Below are positions 43,203 to 51,892 of a DNA stretch of 64,000 nt, one piece after another (positions within the stretch are counted from its first letter, which is position 1; each line of letters opens with the position of its first letter). Below the pieces are notes generated by a model, which had not been told where the DNA came from, did no database searches, and saw nothing but the letters and a program-made list of their open reading frames with translations. A program made the position numbers and the translations under genes. Source of the DNA: Mycobacterium vicinigordonae (GTDB taxonomy: Bacteria > Actinomycetota > Actinomycetes > Mycobacteriales > Mycobacteriaceae); assembly GCF_013466425.1 (NCBI RefSeq), contig NZ_CP059165.1, forward strand, positions 5,270,001-5,334,000. The letters run 5' to 3'.

Positions 43203-44324
43203 TTAGAGGTCAATCTCGCAAGCACCTGCGGCTGCCGACACGCAGGTCTGGATTTGCACGTTGTCCCCGGCAATGGTCACCTCGCCGTTGCGCAGGTCTC
43301 GCACCGCGCCCTGCTTCAAAGGCGCGACGCAGCCGAAGCAGATACCCATCCGGCATCCCGACGGCATCAGCACTCCGGCGGACTCACCGGCGTCGAGCAG
43401 GGTTCGGGTCCCCTCGACATCGACCGCGCTACCGCTTTTCGAGAAAGTCACGGTGCCGCCCTCGCCCGTGTTGATGACGGTGGGCCGAAAGCGTTCGATG
43501 TGCAGCCGGTCGGGGATTCCATCTGCGGCCCAACGCTGCTCGAGGGCATCCAGCAGTCCGGCCGGGCCACACGCCCAGGTTTGGCGTTCGGCGAAATCAT
43601 GGACGATCTCGTTCAGGCGCGCCACGTCGAGCAGACCGTCGGAATCGGTGTGCTTCTCCACCAAGCGAATTCGACCCTGACGGGCGAGCATGCGCAGGTC
43701 CCAGCCGAAGATGGTGTCGTCAGCAGTCGGCGAGGAATGCACGACCACGATGTCTGGGTTACCGATGCCGCTCATGTTGCGCAGCATCCCCATCACCGGG
43801 GTGATGCCGCTTCCGGCGGTCAGGAACAAGATCTTGGCCGGCACCTGGTCGCCGTGTGCGCCGAGGGTGAAGTCGCCGGTGGCCTGGTCAAGTTGAATGA
43901 CGGTGCCAACGGTGGCACGTCGGACCAGGTGGTTGCTCACCACGCCACCGGAGATCGCCTTGACGGTGATCGCGAAGCAGCCGTCGCGCCGGTGGGTCTT
44001 GGAGGTCAGCGAGTAGGCCCGCCATTGCCGCACGCCGTCGACATCCACGCCGACCCGGACGTACTGGCCGGGGATGTGGGGGCGCCAGCCACGGCCGGGC
44101 TTGATCAGCAGGGTGGCGGCGTCACGCGTTTCCGGGTTGATCGCCACGATGCGCCCGCGCAGGCTCGCACCGGAGCGAAGTGGGTCAATCACGTCGAGGT
44201 AGTCGGCGGGAACCAGTGGGGTCGCTAGCGGTACAGCCACCCGCTCGGCAAACTTCAGCACACGCTGACGCATCGCGCCGATGAGAGTGGGCCCCGGTTC
44301 CAGTCGGGGTGCTGTGGTGGTCAT
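43203..44324 (-). CDS. Ferredoxin-NAD(P)H oxidoreductase partner of the desaturase (Rv3230c-like)
   Basis: A 373-residue electron-transfer protein from ATG 44324 (MTTTAPRLEPGPTLIG). The FAD domain (RAYSLTS near 126), NAD(P) domain (LFLTAGSGITPVMGMLRN, later TWACGPAGLL) and C-terminal plant-type [2Fe-2S] ferredoxin domain (CRMGICFGC, then QTC) are in the standard order. It passes electrons from NADPH to the di-iron desaturase encoded next. It could also serve the Rieske oxygenase at 38594. It is divergent from a PucR-type regulator across an 86-bp gap. Confidence 0.92.
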   Translation of the reverse strand: MTTTAPRLEPGPTLIGAMRQRVLKFAERVAVPLATPLVPADYLDVIDPLRSGASLRGRIVAINPETRDAATLLIKPGRGWRPHIPGQYVRVGVDVDGVRQWRAYSLTSKTHRRDGCFAITVKAISGGVVSNHLVRRATVGTVIQLDQATGDFTLGAHGDQVPAKILFLTAGSGITPVMGMLRNMSGIGNPDIVVVHSSPTADDTIFGWDLRMLARQGRIRLVEKHTDSDGLLDVARLNEIVHDFAERQTWACGPAGLLDALEQRWAADGIPDRLHIERFRPTVINTGEGGTVTFSKSGSAVDVEGTRTLLDAGESAGVLMPSGCRMGICFGCVAPLKQGAVRDLRNGEVTIAGDNVQIQTCVSAAAGACEIDL

Positions 44325-44358
44325 GCCATCAATAGTGGGCCGCTCTGTGGTGTAAATT

Positions 44359-44388
44359 CTTGGCTGTATGACGTGAAGTTTTGCCAAG
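44359..44388. promoter_or_regulatory. Inverted repeat between desaturase operon and PucR-type gene
   Basis: CTTGGC (44359-44364) and GCCAAG (44383-44388) form a 6-bp inverted repeat with an 18-bp centre, in the middle of the 86-bp divergent gap. Arms two helical turns apart suit a dimeric activator or repressor such as the adjacent regulator. Confidence 0.45.
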
Positions 44389-44410
44389 TTTTTGTTCGAT
44401 TGGAATAGTC

Positions 44411-45625
44411 TTGACGTATCCATCCACGCGTCTAGCCGGTCTGCAACTGGACGAACCCGTGGTCAGAGCGCTGGAGGCGATCCTGCCGGCGATGGCTGAG
44501 CGGACTGTGACAGCCATCACCATCGAGGTGCCCAGTTACGCTGACGCGTTCAGCGGGGACATGGGCCAGAACATCGAGAACGCCGTGCAGACGTCGCTGG
44601 GCGTCTTCCTGCGCCTGGCCACCCGCGCTGAGGATTCCGACCCTGGCCCGCCGCTGTCACCCGCTCTCGACGGTGCCTACGAACTCGGCCGCGGCGAGGC
44701 CCGCCAGGGGCGATCCATCGACGCGCTGCTCTCGGCGTACCGGGTGGGCGCACGGGTGGCGTGGCGCGAGCTGTCGACGACCGTGGTGGCAGCGGAACTC
44801 CCTGCGGCCACCGTGGCCCGGTTCGCCGAGCTGGTGTTCGCCTACATCGACCAATTGTCGGCGGCCAGCGTGTCCGGCCATGCCGACGAGCTGGCCACCT
44901 CGGGGCGGGTCCGCCAGCGCTACCTCGATCGGCTCGCCCAGCACCTATTGGCCGGCGAGCCCGCAGCCACCCTGCACGCCGATGCCGACAAAGCTGGCTG
45001 GCAACCACCGGAGACCTTGACCGCGGTTCTGTTGCCGCAGGCCCAAACACGCGGCTTAGCAGCACAATTCGGTCAGGCGACACTGCAGCTGTCCGAAGAC
45101 CTGCCCGCCGTCGACCCGGCGCAGGGGCTTTCGGTGCTGCTGGTATCGGATGTGGCCGGAAGTCAACGGCGTCAACTGATTTCAACCCTGCCCCGCAGGC
45201 AGGCAGTGGTGGGCCCGGCGCGACCTTGGACGGCCGTTCGCTCGTCCTACCTCCGCGCGCTACGGGCACGCGAACTGGTGCAGACCGAAGGCATCGAAGC
45301 CCTAGACACCGACGACCATCTGGCCGAACTAGTACTCGGGGCCGATCGCGAGGCCGCCGACGACCTGCGGACCCGCACGTTGGCGCCGCTGGCCGCACTC
45401 TCGCCCAACACTGCCGAGCGGCTCACCGAGACACTGCGGTCATGGGTGCTGCACCAAGGTCGGCGCGACGCCATAGCCGCCGATCTGTTCGTTCACCCCC
45501 AGACCGTGCGCTACCGGATGACCCAGCTGCGCGAGCTGTACGGCGACCGGCTTAGCGATCCGCGGACCGTGCTTGAGCTGACGATTACGCTCGGTCTCGA
45601 TGCCGAACACACCGTCTTACCCTAA
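44411..45625 (+). CDS. PucR/CdaR-type transcriptional regulator
   Basis: A 404-residue regulator. I prefer TTG 44411 (LTYPSTRLAGLQLDEP), downstream of the palindrome, over TTG 44381 inside it. The C-terminal helix-turn-helix of the PucR family is clear: HQGRRDAIAADLFVHPQTVRYRMTQLRELYG. The central GGDEF-like/CdaR region contains LSVLLVSDVAG and RPWTAVRSSYLRALRARELVQ. The N-terminal helical region probably senses a metabolite. The divergent arrangement suggests it controls the desaturase-reductase operon, analogous to other fatty-acid desaturase regulators. Confidence 0.88.
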   Translation: MTYPSTRLAGLQLDEPVVRALEAILPAMAERTVTAITIEVPSYADAFSGDMGQNIENAVQTSLGVFLRLATRAEDSDPGPPLSPALDGAYELGRGEARQGRSIDALLSAYRVGARVAWRELSTTVVAAELPAATVARFAELVFAYIDQLSAASVSGHADELATSGRVRQRYLDRLAQHLLAGEPAATLHADADKAGWQPPETLTAVLLPQAQTRGLAAQFGQATLQLSEDLPAVDPAQGLSVLLVSDVAGSQRRQLISTLPRRQAVVGPARPWTAVRSSYLRALRARELVQTEGIEALDTDDHLAELVLGADREAADDLRTRTLAPLAALSPNTAERLTETLRSWVLHQGRRDAIAADLFVHPQTVRYRMTQLRELYGDRLSDPRTVLELTITLGLDAEHTVLP

Positions 45626-45803
45626 ACCGTTGTGGTGGAACATATTTCCAATCGGCGCGGGTCAAGAACCAGCCGCGTACTCCCTGGCCCTGTCCAGAAA
45701 GCCGAAACTGGGCTAGGGTTGATGCAACAAGTTGAAGCCACAGCCTGTGGACACGCCAAATAGCACGTCTGATGACAATCCGCTTCCATCAGGACTATGA
45801 CGG

Positions 45804-46316
45804 ATGCAGCATTCAATTGATCTGACTGCGGCGTATCGAAACCTCTTGCAGCAACGATCGAATCGAGATCCGAGGATGATCACTTCGCGCTACCCAGAAT
45901 CCGCACTTCGCGGCTTCACTTCACACTCCGGCCCCTGCACGGTCTACTGCAACGGCACGCAGATGCGGGCACACTGTCGGCACGACGTCACGGTCGTCCA
46001 AGTAACTGGAGAGATCGACGCCACCAACATCGATCGCGTCTACCACTACGCCCATCGGTTCGTCGGCGTCGCGCCCGGCCTCATCCTCGATCTCAGCGAG
46101 GTTGACTTCATGTCCGCCAAGGGCATTTTCGCGCTGTACGCGCTCACCCACGAATGCCGCACCGCGGGAACCGACTGGATCGTGGTCACCAGCCCGGCCA
46201 TCTCGCGGCTGCTGCGCATCGGGGACCCCAGCCGGGTGATCCCCACCACCGACTCGGAGCACCAGGCCTTGGTTGCCGTCTCGGGCCACCAGCAAACGAG
46301 CAAATCCGCCTCCTGA
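45804..46316 (+). CDS. STAS-domain anti-sigma-factor antagonist-like protein
   Basis: A 170-residue protein from ATG 45804. The STAS domain spans about residues 58-160: VTGEIDATNIDRVY, LILDLSEVDFMSAKGIFALYAL, and WIVVTSPAISRLLRIG. In SpoIIAA-like proteins the phosphorylated Ser lies in the (D)SxG loop; here the loop reads MSAKG, which keeps the Ser one residue off the usual spacing. An N-terminal extension of about 55 residues contains Cys pairs. Such proteins act in sigma F/sigma B partner switching in mycobacteria. No sigma or anti-sigma gene is adjacent. Confidence 0.85.
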   Translation: MQHSIDLTAAYRNLLQQRSNRDPRMITSRYPESALRGFTSHSGPCTVYCNGTQMRAHCRHDVTVVQVTGEIDATNIDRVYHYAHRFVGVAPGLILDLSEVDFMSAKGIFALYALTHECRTAGTDWIVVTSPAISRLLRIGDPSRVIPTTDSEHQALVAVSGHQQTSKSAS

Positions 46317-46443
46317 CGCCGTTCGCCAACCCGCACAGGCCGGCGTCGCCGGCGGCAGATCTGTTCCAACATGTTTGTCATCGGCCGCAGATGGTAATGA
46401 TCAACCGGAGGTGGGCGTATCGGCCGGCCTATATGCCCACCGA

Positions 46444-46478
46444 GGTCCCGTCGGTTCAGCCCGAGAGCCGACGGGACC
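46444..46478 (+). terminator. Rho-independent-type terminator
   Basis: GGTCCCGTCGG (46444-46454) and CCGACGGGACC (46468-46478) make a perfect 11-bp stem with a 13-nt loop, followed by a T-rich run (CTTTAATTT). It lies 128 bp after the STAS stop and 72 bp before the thiolase start, so it insulates the thiolase operon from upstream transcription. Confidence 0.8.
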
Positions 46479-46549
46479 GCTTTAATTTGTGGGGTGGATC
46501 ACCGGCCTCGCTCCCATCGCCGGGATAACGGTGCCGACCTCGGAGTACC

Positions 46550-47770
46550 GTGCCGCTTATGGACAGCGTGTGGATTCTGGGCGGGTACCAGAGCGACTTC
46601 GCCCGCAATCTGAGCCGTGAGCAGCGGGACTTCGCCGCCTTGACCGCGGAGGTTGTGGACGGCACGCTGACCGCGGCCCGGGTCAACGCCGCCGAGGTCG
46701 AGGTGGTGCACGTCGGGAATGCCTTTGGGGAGATGTTCGCCGCCCAGGGTCACCTCGGCGCTATGCCGGCCACGGTGTGCAACGACCTGTGGGACACCCC
46801 GGCCTCGCGGCACGAGGCCGCCTGCGCCTCGGGAAGCATCGCCGCACTATCAGCAATGGCCGACCTGCGCTCGGGGTCCTACGACTGCGCGCTGGTCGTC
46901 GGGGCGGAACTAGAGAAGACCGTGTCCGGCGACACCGCCGCCCAGTATCTAGGCGCAGCCGCCTGGGCGGGGCATGAAGGCGCCGAGGCGCACTATCTGT
47001 GGCCGTCGATGTTCGCCCAGGTCGCCGACGAGTACGACCGGCGCTACGGTCTGGACGACATTCATCTGCGGGCCATCGCTGGTCTCAACTTCGCCAGCGC
47101 GCGCCGCAACCCCAACGCCCAGACCCGCGGCTGGTCGGTGCCGGACCCGATCACCGACGACGACGCGACTAACCCGATCACCGAGGGCCGGTTACGGCGC
47201 TTCGACTGCAGCCAGATGACCGACGGCGGCGCCGGCGTGGTGTTGGTCAACGACGCCTACCTGCGTGCCCACCCGTCGGCGCGACCCGCCGGCCGGATCG
47301 ACGGGTGGGGGCATCGCACCGTCGGGCTGGGGTTGCGCCAGAAATTGGACCGATATGCCGACGACCCTTATGTGCTGCCGCACGTACGAGCCGCCGTTCG
47401 CGACGCGCTGCGCCGCGCGCAGTCGACCCTCGACGACCTGGACGGATTCGAGGTGCACGACTGCTTTACCCCCAGCGAATACCTGGCGATCGACCACATC
47501 GGGCTGACCGGGCCCGGCGAATCGTGGAAGGCGATCGAGAACGGGGAGATCGAGATCGGTGGCCGGCTGCCGATCAACCCCAGCGGTGGCTTGATCGGCG
47601 GCGGGCATCCCGTCGGGGCTTCCGGGGTGCGGATGCTGCTGGACGCGGTCAAGCAGGTCAGCGGCGCGGCTGGTGACTACCAAGTCGAAGGCGCACAGAA
47701 GTTCGGCACCCTCAATTTCGGGGGGAGTACGGCCACCACGGTCAGTTTCGTTGTCAGCAAAGGCATTTGA
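46550..47770 (+). CDS. Thiolase-fold lipid-transfer/ketoacyl-CoA thiolase-like protein (Rv0914c-like)
   Basis: A 406-residue thiolase superfamily protein of the SCP-x/lipid-transfer branch. It has the acylatable Cys in HEAACASGSIA (about 85-95), the HDCFTPSEY active-site His region and GGLIGGGHPVGASG near 343-356. GTG 46550 (VPLMDSVWILGGYQ) follows GGAG; ATG 46559 is an alternative. It matches Rv0914c, annotated as a lipid carrier or keto acyl-CoA thiolase. It heads a coupled three-gene run: the next start is 2 bp after its stop. The reaction is probably thiolytic cleavage of a branched or sterol-derived ketoacyl-CoA, not proven. Confidence 0.9.
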   Translation: MPLMDSVWILGGYQSDFARNLSREQRDFAALTAEVVDGTLTAARVNAAEVEVVHVGNAFGEMFAAQGHLGAMPATVCNDLWDTPASRHEAACASGSIAALSAMADLRSGSYDCALVVGAELEKTVSGDTAAQYLGAAAWAGHEGAEAHYLWPSMFAQVADEYDRRYGLDDIHLRAIAGLNFASARRNPNAQTRGWSVPDPITDDDATNPITEGRLRRFDCSQMTDGGAGVVLVNDAYLRAHPSARPAGRIDGWGHRTVGLGLRQKLDRYADDPYVLPHVRAAVRDALRRAQSTLDDLDGFEVHDCFTPSEYLAIDHIGLTGPGESWKAIENGEIEIGGRLPINPSGGLIGGGHPVGASGVRMLLDAVKQVSGAAGDYQVEGAQKFGTLNFGGSTATTVSFVVSKGI

Positions 47771-47772
47771 TA

Positions 47773-49296
47773 ATGGATGTGCAGATTGTCGGCAAATACC
47801 TGTCCACGCTGCCCGAGGACGACGACCATCCTTACCGTACCGGTCCCTGGCGACCGCAGACGACCGAGTGGGATGCCGACGACCTGAGGATCGTAGAAGG
47901 CGACATCCCGGCCGACCTGGACGGCGTCTACCTGCGCAACACCGAGAACCCGCTGCACCCGGCGTTCAAGACCTACCATCCCTTCGACGGTGACGGCATG
48001 GTGCACGTCGTGGGTTTCCGGGACGGAAAGGCGTTCTACCGCAACCGGTTTGTCCAAACCGACGGCTTTCTGGCGGAGAACGAAGCCGGCGGCCCGCTGT
48101 GGCCCGGACTTGCCGAGCCTGTGCAGTTCGCGAAGCGTGAAACAGGCTGGGGTGCACGCGAATTGATGAAGGATGCGTCCAGCACCGATGTCGTCGTGCA
48201 CCGCGGGATCGCATTGACCAGCTTCTACCAGTGCGGCGACCTCTACCGGGTGGATCCGTATTCAGGCAACACGCTGGGCAAGGAGAGCTGGAACGGCGGG
48301 TTCCCCAGCGACTGGGGTGTGTCGGCCCATCCCAAGGTGGACAACGAGACCGGCGAATTGCTGTTCTTCAACTACAGCAAGCAGGACCCGTATATGCGTT
48401 ACGGCGTAGTGGATGCGAACAACGATCTGGCCCACTATGTCGACATCCCGCTGCCCGGGCCGCGACTGCCGCACGACATGGCGTTCACCGACAACTACGC
48501 GATTCTCAACGACTTTCCGTTGTTCTGGGACCCTGGCCTGCTCGAGCAGCGGGTTCACCTGCCGCGCTACTACCCGGACATGCCGTCGCGGTTCGCGGTG
48601 ATTCCGCGCCGCGGCGGTACCTGCGATATCCGCTGGTTCGAAGCGGATCCGACGTTCGTGCTGCACTTCACCAACGCGTATGAGGACGGCGACGAGATCG
48701 TGTTGGACGGTTTCTTCGAAGGCGCCCCGCAGCCTCTGGACAGCGGTGCAGCTAGCACCGGCAAGTGGGACAAGCTGTTTCGTTTCCTTGCGCTGGATCG
48801 TCTGCAGGCCAGGCTGCACCGCTGGCGGTTCAACATGGCGACCGGAGCGGTGCGCGAAGAGCAGCTGTCGGACTCGATCACCGAGTTCGGCATGATCAAC
48901 GCCGACTACGCGACCAGCAACTACCGCTACGTGTATGCCGCGTCCGGCAAGCCGGGCTGGTTCCTGTTCGACGGGCTGGTCAAGCACGATCTGACTACCG
49001 GCGGCGAGGAACGCTTCTCGTTCGGCGACGGGGTGTACGGCAGCGAGACCGCGATGGCGCCACGCCTCGGTGGCGCGGGCGAGGACGACGGCTACCTAGT
49101 CACGCTCGTCACGGACATGAACGCCGACGCGTCCTACTGCTTGGTCTTCGACGCCGCCCGGGTTGCAGACGGCCCGGTGTGCAAACTTGCGCTGCCCGAA
49201 CGTGTTTCCAGCGGTACGCATTCGACGTGGGTAGCCGGTCGGGAGCTGCGTAAGTGGGATCACGCGGAAACGGCGGCTGGTGCGGTGGGGCTGTGA
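47773..49296 (+). CDS. Carotenoid cleavage oxygenase family protein (Rv0913c-like)
   Basis: A 507-residue iron-dependent dioxygenase from ATG 47773, 2 bp after the thiolase stop. The iron-ligand histidines are visible in GVSAHPKV, LPHDMAFTD, FVLHFTNAYEDGD and SSGTHSTW. The substrate-side YLRNTENPLHP and YHPFDGDGMVH blocks mark the seven-bladed propeller family. It matches Rv0913c. It is distinct from the TetR-linked oxygenase at 21293, so the strain has at least two such enzymes. Its stop overlaps the next start by 4 bp. Confidence 0.92.
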   Translation: MDVQIVGKYLSTLPEDDDHPYRTGPWRPQTTEWDADDLRIVEGDIPADLDGVYLRNTENPLHPAFKTYHPFDGDGMVHVVGFRDGKAFYRNRFVQTDGFLAENEAGGPLWPGLAEPVQFAKRETGWGARELMKDASSTDVVVHRGIALTSFYQCGDLYRVDPYSGNTLGKESWNGGFPSDWGVSAHPKVDNETGELLFFNYSKQDPYMRYGVVDANNDLAHYVDIPLPGPRLPHDMAFTDNYAILNDFPLFWDPGLLEQRVHLPRYYPDMPSRFAVIPRRGGTCDIRWFEADPTFVLHFTNAYEDGDEIVLDGFFEGAPQPLDSGAASTGKWDKLFRFLALDRLQARLHRWRFNMATGAVREEQLSDSITEFGMINADYATSNYRYVYAASGKPGWFLFDGLVKHDLTTGGEERFSFGDGVYGSETAMAPRLGGAGEDDGYLVTLVTDMNADASYCLVFDAARVADGPVCKLALPERVSSGTHSTWVAGRELRKWDHAETAAGAVGL

Positions 49297-49760
49297 ACGC
49301 CAAGCGGGACACCCATTGGCCTGCCCACCTGGCGTCGATCGGCGGCATCCGATTCGCCCGTCACTCGGCGAACTTTGCCGAGACGGTGCGGTTCTACCGC
49401 GAGCTGGTGGGCCTGCCTCTGCATGAGACGTTCAGTCATAGCTACGGCAGTAACGGCGCGATCTTCGGTCTGCCCAACTGGAACCTGACGATGGAGATCA
49501 TCGAGGCAGCTGAGGGTGTGCCGGTAGATCCCCGCGAGCAGATATGCCTGTATTTCCCGGACTCACGGACCCGAGACGCCGCCGTCGCACGCCTGCAGGC
49601 GGCAGGGCAACTGCCGGTTGAGCAGCATTCGTATTGGGCAGCTACGGGCGCGCTCACCTACCGCGATCCGGATGGCTCAGAGGTCGTGTTCGCACCGTTC
49701 ATCTACGGGGTCAACGAACCGGGCGACAGCTCGGCGTCGGGTCGGCACGACTTTCCGTAG
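49293..49760 (+). CDS. VOC-superfamily (glyoxalase-like) protein
   Basis: A 155-residue VOC fold protein from GTG 49293, whose first bases overlap the oxygenase stop (GTGA). IGGIRFARHSANFAETVRFYRELVGLP is the classic first beta-alpha unit, and TYRDPDGSEVVF carries the second-half metal Glu. Members act as lyases, isomerases or dioxygenases on small vicinal oxygen substrates. Coupling to a carotenoid-type oxygenase suggests it processes that enzyme's aldehyde or diketone product (inference). Confidence 0.82.
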   Translation: MNAKRDTHWPAHLASIGGIRFARHSANFAETVRFYRELVGLPLHETFSHSYGSNGAIFGLPNWNLTMEIIEAAEGVPVDPREQICLYFPDSRTRDAAVARLQAAGQLPVEQHSYWAATGALTYRDPDGSEVVFAPFIYGVNEPGDSSASGRHDFP

Positions 49761-49772
49761 ACCCTAGTCGGG

Positions 49773-50195
49773 TCAGCGCCGTCCACCGCCGAGGATAGCT
49801 TCGGCAAACGCCCACAACGCGCACAACACCGCGGCACCCGCGGCCACCGCACCTACGTAGAGCCCATATTCCGGCTTTACCTGCGCGCCGACGTTGCGCT
49901 GGTAGTACAGCAAAAGCGTGCCCACGACGAGTAGCGAAATGATCAGTGCGGCAACCGAAGCCACGCGCCCTGAGAGTCCGCGTCCCACCATCGCACCGGC
50001 CACCAGCAACGCCGAGGCTAGCAATACGATCAGTTGACCAGCCCCGAATCCGCGGGTGTGCGGCAGGCTGCCATGGACGCCCCCGATCGCGTTGGCCCAG
50101 CCGCCCTTCGACGTCAGCCACGGCATCCAGGTGCTGGCCGACAGCACTACCGCGCACAACGCAATCAGCCAACCTGGACGGGGACGGCGACTCAT
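49773..50195 (-). CDS. Membrane protein (Rv0912-like)
   Basis: A 140-residue protein with four membrane helices from ATG 50195 (MSRRPRPGWLIALCAVVLSA). Helices lie near 9-22, 48-70, 78-95 and 110-132. M. tuberculosis Rv0912 is a similar conserved membrane protein of recalled length 148. Function unknown. It is convergent with the VOC gene, 12 bp apart, and precedes the glyoxalase gene on the same strand. Confidence 0.8.
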   Translation of the reverse strand: MSRRPRPGWLIALCAVVLSASTWMPWLTSKGGWANAIGGVHGSLPHTRGFGAGQLIVLLASALLVAGAMVGRGLSGRVASVAALIISLLVVGTLLLYYQRNVGAQVKPEYGLYVGAVAAGAAVLCALWAFAEAILGGGRR

Positions 50196-50313
50196 GGTTG
50201 CGAGGTTAACCGGTCGCGTCCGCCGAGCCGTGCGTAACGCTGATCGCGCCCGGTGTCGCGTCAAATTCACATAGCGGCTGCCGGTAAGGCTAGGCGCGGC
50301 TCGCGGGGCTTTC

Positions 50314-51096
50314 TCAGCCTTCCGGCACCTGCAAGGACGACAGGTTGAAGGCCGCTCCGGTGGGGTCGGCCGCCGCAGCGAGGCGTCCATAAGGGGTGTC
50401 CTCGGCGTCACGCAGCACGGCGCCGCCGTTGTCGACGATCACCCCCAGCGTCTTGTCGACATCCTCGGCCCCGAAGAAAATGCTCCACTGCGAGGGAACC
50501 TCGGCCGACAGGAACGCGGCGCCGTCCATCACACCGAGCAACTGCTGATCCCCGAACCACGCAGTGGTGTAGCGGAATTCGTCGGTATCGGAGACGGACT
50601 CGGTGCGCCACCCGAACACCTGGCGGTAAAAGTCGACGGCAGCGCGATAGTCGCGGGTGGTTAGCTGATGCCAGACGGGCGCCCCAGCCTCCCCGATCAC
50701 TTCGAAGCCGCGGTGCTCCAACGGCTGCCACAAGCCCAAGGACGCGCCCGAAGCATCGGTCGCTGTCGCCATGAAGCCCTTCGCCGGCACTTCCATGGGT
50801 GGCAGGCAAACCGTGCCACCCGCCGCCGGCACGGCGGAAACGGTCGCGTTGATATCGGCGGTGTGAAAGTAGGTCGTCCAGCTGTCCGGGCTTTCCCACT
50901 CCGGGTTGGTGGCCATCAGACCGGCGACCCTATGGCCGTCCCTGGCAGCGCTGACGTAGCCGCCGTAGTCGGGTCCGGCCGACTCGAACGTCCAACCGAA
51001 GACGGTGCCGTAGAAGTCTTGGGCGCGGTCAACGTCAGACGTGGTGAGGTCGATCCAGCAGGGTGCGCCGAGTGGGGCGCCATCACGAGTGGGCAC
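50314..51096 (-). CDS. Two-domain glyoxalase/bleomycin-resistance-like protein (Rv0911-like)
   Basis: A 260-residue protein made of two VOC modules: residues about 10-125 (APCWIDLTTSDVDRAQDFYG) and 138-255 (APVWHQLTTRDYRAAVDFYR). Both modules open with the same metal-ligand pattern, showing internal duplication. It starts at GTG 51096 (VPTRDGAPLGAPC). It matches Rv0911. Likely a VOC metalloenzyme or a ligand-binding protein; substrate unknown. It is 78 bp downstream of the toxin-like gene on the same strand. Confidence 0.88.
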   Translation of the reverse strand: MPTRDGAPLGAPCWIDLTTSDVDRAQDFYGTVFGWTFESAGPDYGGYVSAARDGHRVAGLMATNPEWESPDSWTTYFHTADINATVSAVPAAGGTVCLPPMEVPAKGFMATATDASGASLGLWQPLEHRGFEVIGEAGAPVWHQLTTRDYRAAVDFYRQVFGWRTESVSDTDEFRYTTAWFGDQQLLGVMDGAAFLSAEVPSQWSIFFGAEDVDKTLGVIVDNGGAVLRDAEDTPYGRLAAAADPTGAAFNLSSLQVPEG

Positions 51097-51174
51097 AGGG
51101 ATCTCCTAAGGTCGGTCGGTTCGTAGGTATCGACTCGTGTCGATCGAAAAACTCATCGCCGCCGACGGCCCTGG

Positions 51175-51648
51175 TCAGCGATGCAGGACGCTGTCGCCGA
51201 TCGTGCCGGGATCGGGGCGGACAAACACCCTGACGAAGTTCTGCAGCGACTCGCGGATATCGCTGCGCAGCGCGGCGGCCACCACCATCCCGATGGGACC
51301 GAACAGCGCCGGCCCGCCGAGGTGGACGTCGAAGCCGACCACCGATCCGTCGTCCTTGGGCGACACCTTGGCGATCAGCTTCACCTTCACCCCGCCGACT
51401 CCGTCGCCGTTGAGGGTCATGCCCTCCGGCGGCTTGTACCGAACGATCGTCCACTTAATGCGGTTCGTCATGCCCTTGACCTCGACATAGGACTCCAGCA
51501 CCGTGCCCTTCTCGATGACGTCGGGCAAAGTGCTGCGCCAGACCTTGTGGATGGTCAGCCACTCCTTGTACCGGGTCAGATCCGAGGCGTGCTGCCAGGC
51601 CTTTTCCGGCGGCAATGGGACGTCGATAGCTCCAGACAGTTTGGCCAT
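51175..51648 (-). CDS. SRPBCC-fold toxin of a TA pair (Rv0910-like)
   Basis: A 157-residue START/polyketide-cyclase-fold protein from ATG 51648 (MAKLSGAIDVPLPPEKAW). A helix-grip fold is indicated by the pattern WQHASDLTRYKEWLTIHKVW ... SVVGFDVHLGGPAL ... ALRSDIRESLQNF. Its match Rv0910 is reported as the toxin of the Rv0909-Rv0910 pair. The antitoxin gene ends 6 bp upstream, the spacing of a TA operon. The hydrophobic cavity of this fold binds lipids in other families, so a lipid-related role is an alternative. Confidence 0.85.
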   Translation of the reverse strand: MAKLSGAIDVPLPPEKAWQHASDLTRYKEWLTIHKVWRSTLPDVIEKGTVLESYVEVKGMTNRIKWTIVRYKPPEGMTLNGDGVGGVKVKLIAKVSPKDDGSVVGFDVHLGGPALFGPIGMVVAAALRSDIRESLQNFVRVFVRPDPGTIGDSVLHR

Positions 51649-51654
51649 GCCCGG

Positions 51655-51834
51655 CTACCCCTGCTGGTCGCCCGGTGCGGCGACCTTCTTGGCTTCCTCC
51701 TGCACCTTGTGGATGGCGTCGGAGTATTTATGCTGCGTCTTCTCGTCGACGAATTCGCCGGCCTTATTGATCGCCGTCTCGACCTTGTCAGAGTTCTGCG
51801 CCAGCAGGTCTTTGGCCTTATTCAGAAAGCCCAT
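51655..51834 (-). CDS. Antitoxin of MT0933 family (Rv0909-like)
   Basis: A 59-residue protein from ATG 51834 to TAG 51655-51657, translated by hand: [20 protein letters not shown], then an amphipathic helical region with many Lys/Glu/Asp and a GDQQG end. Length and sequence fit the MT0933-like antitoxin family, whose M. tuberculosis member Rv0909 is 59 residues. It directly precedes the SRPBCC toxin gene and lies 58 bp after the start of ctpE on the same strand. Confidence 0.88.
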   Translation of the reverse strand: MGFLNKAKDLLAQNSDKVETAINKAGEFVDEKTQHKYSDAIHKVQEEAKKVAAPGDQQG

Positions 51835-51892
51835 GGCAGTGTTCCTTTCCCCAGCGGCTCCTCCCCCGGGAGCCCCGATTCGCTGGTAAACC

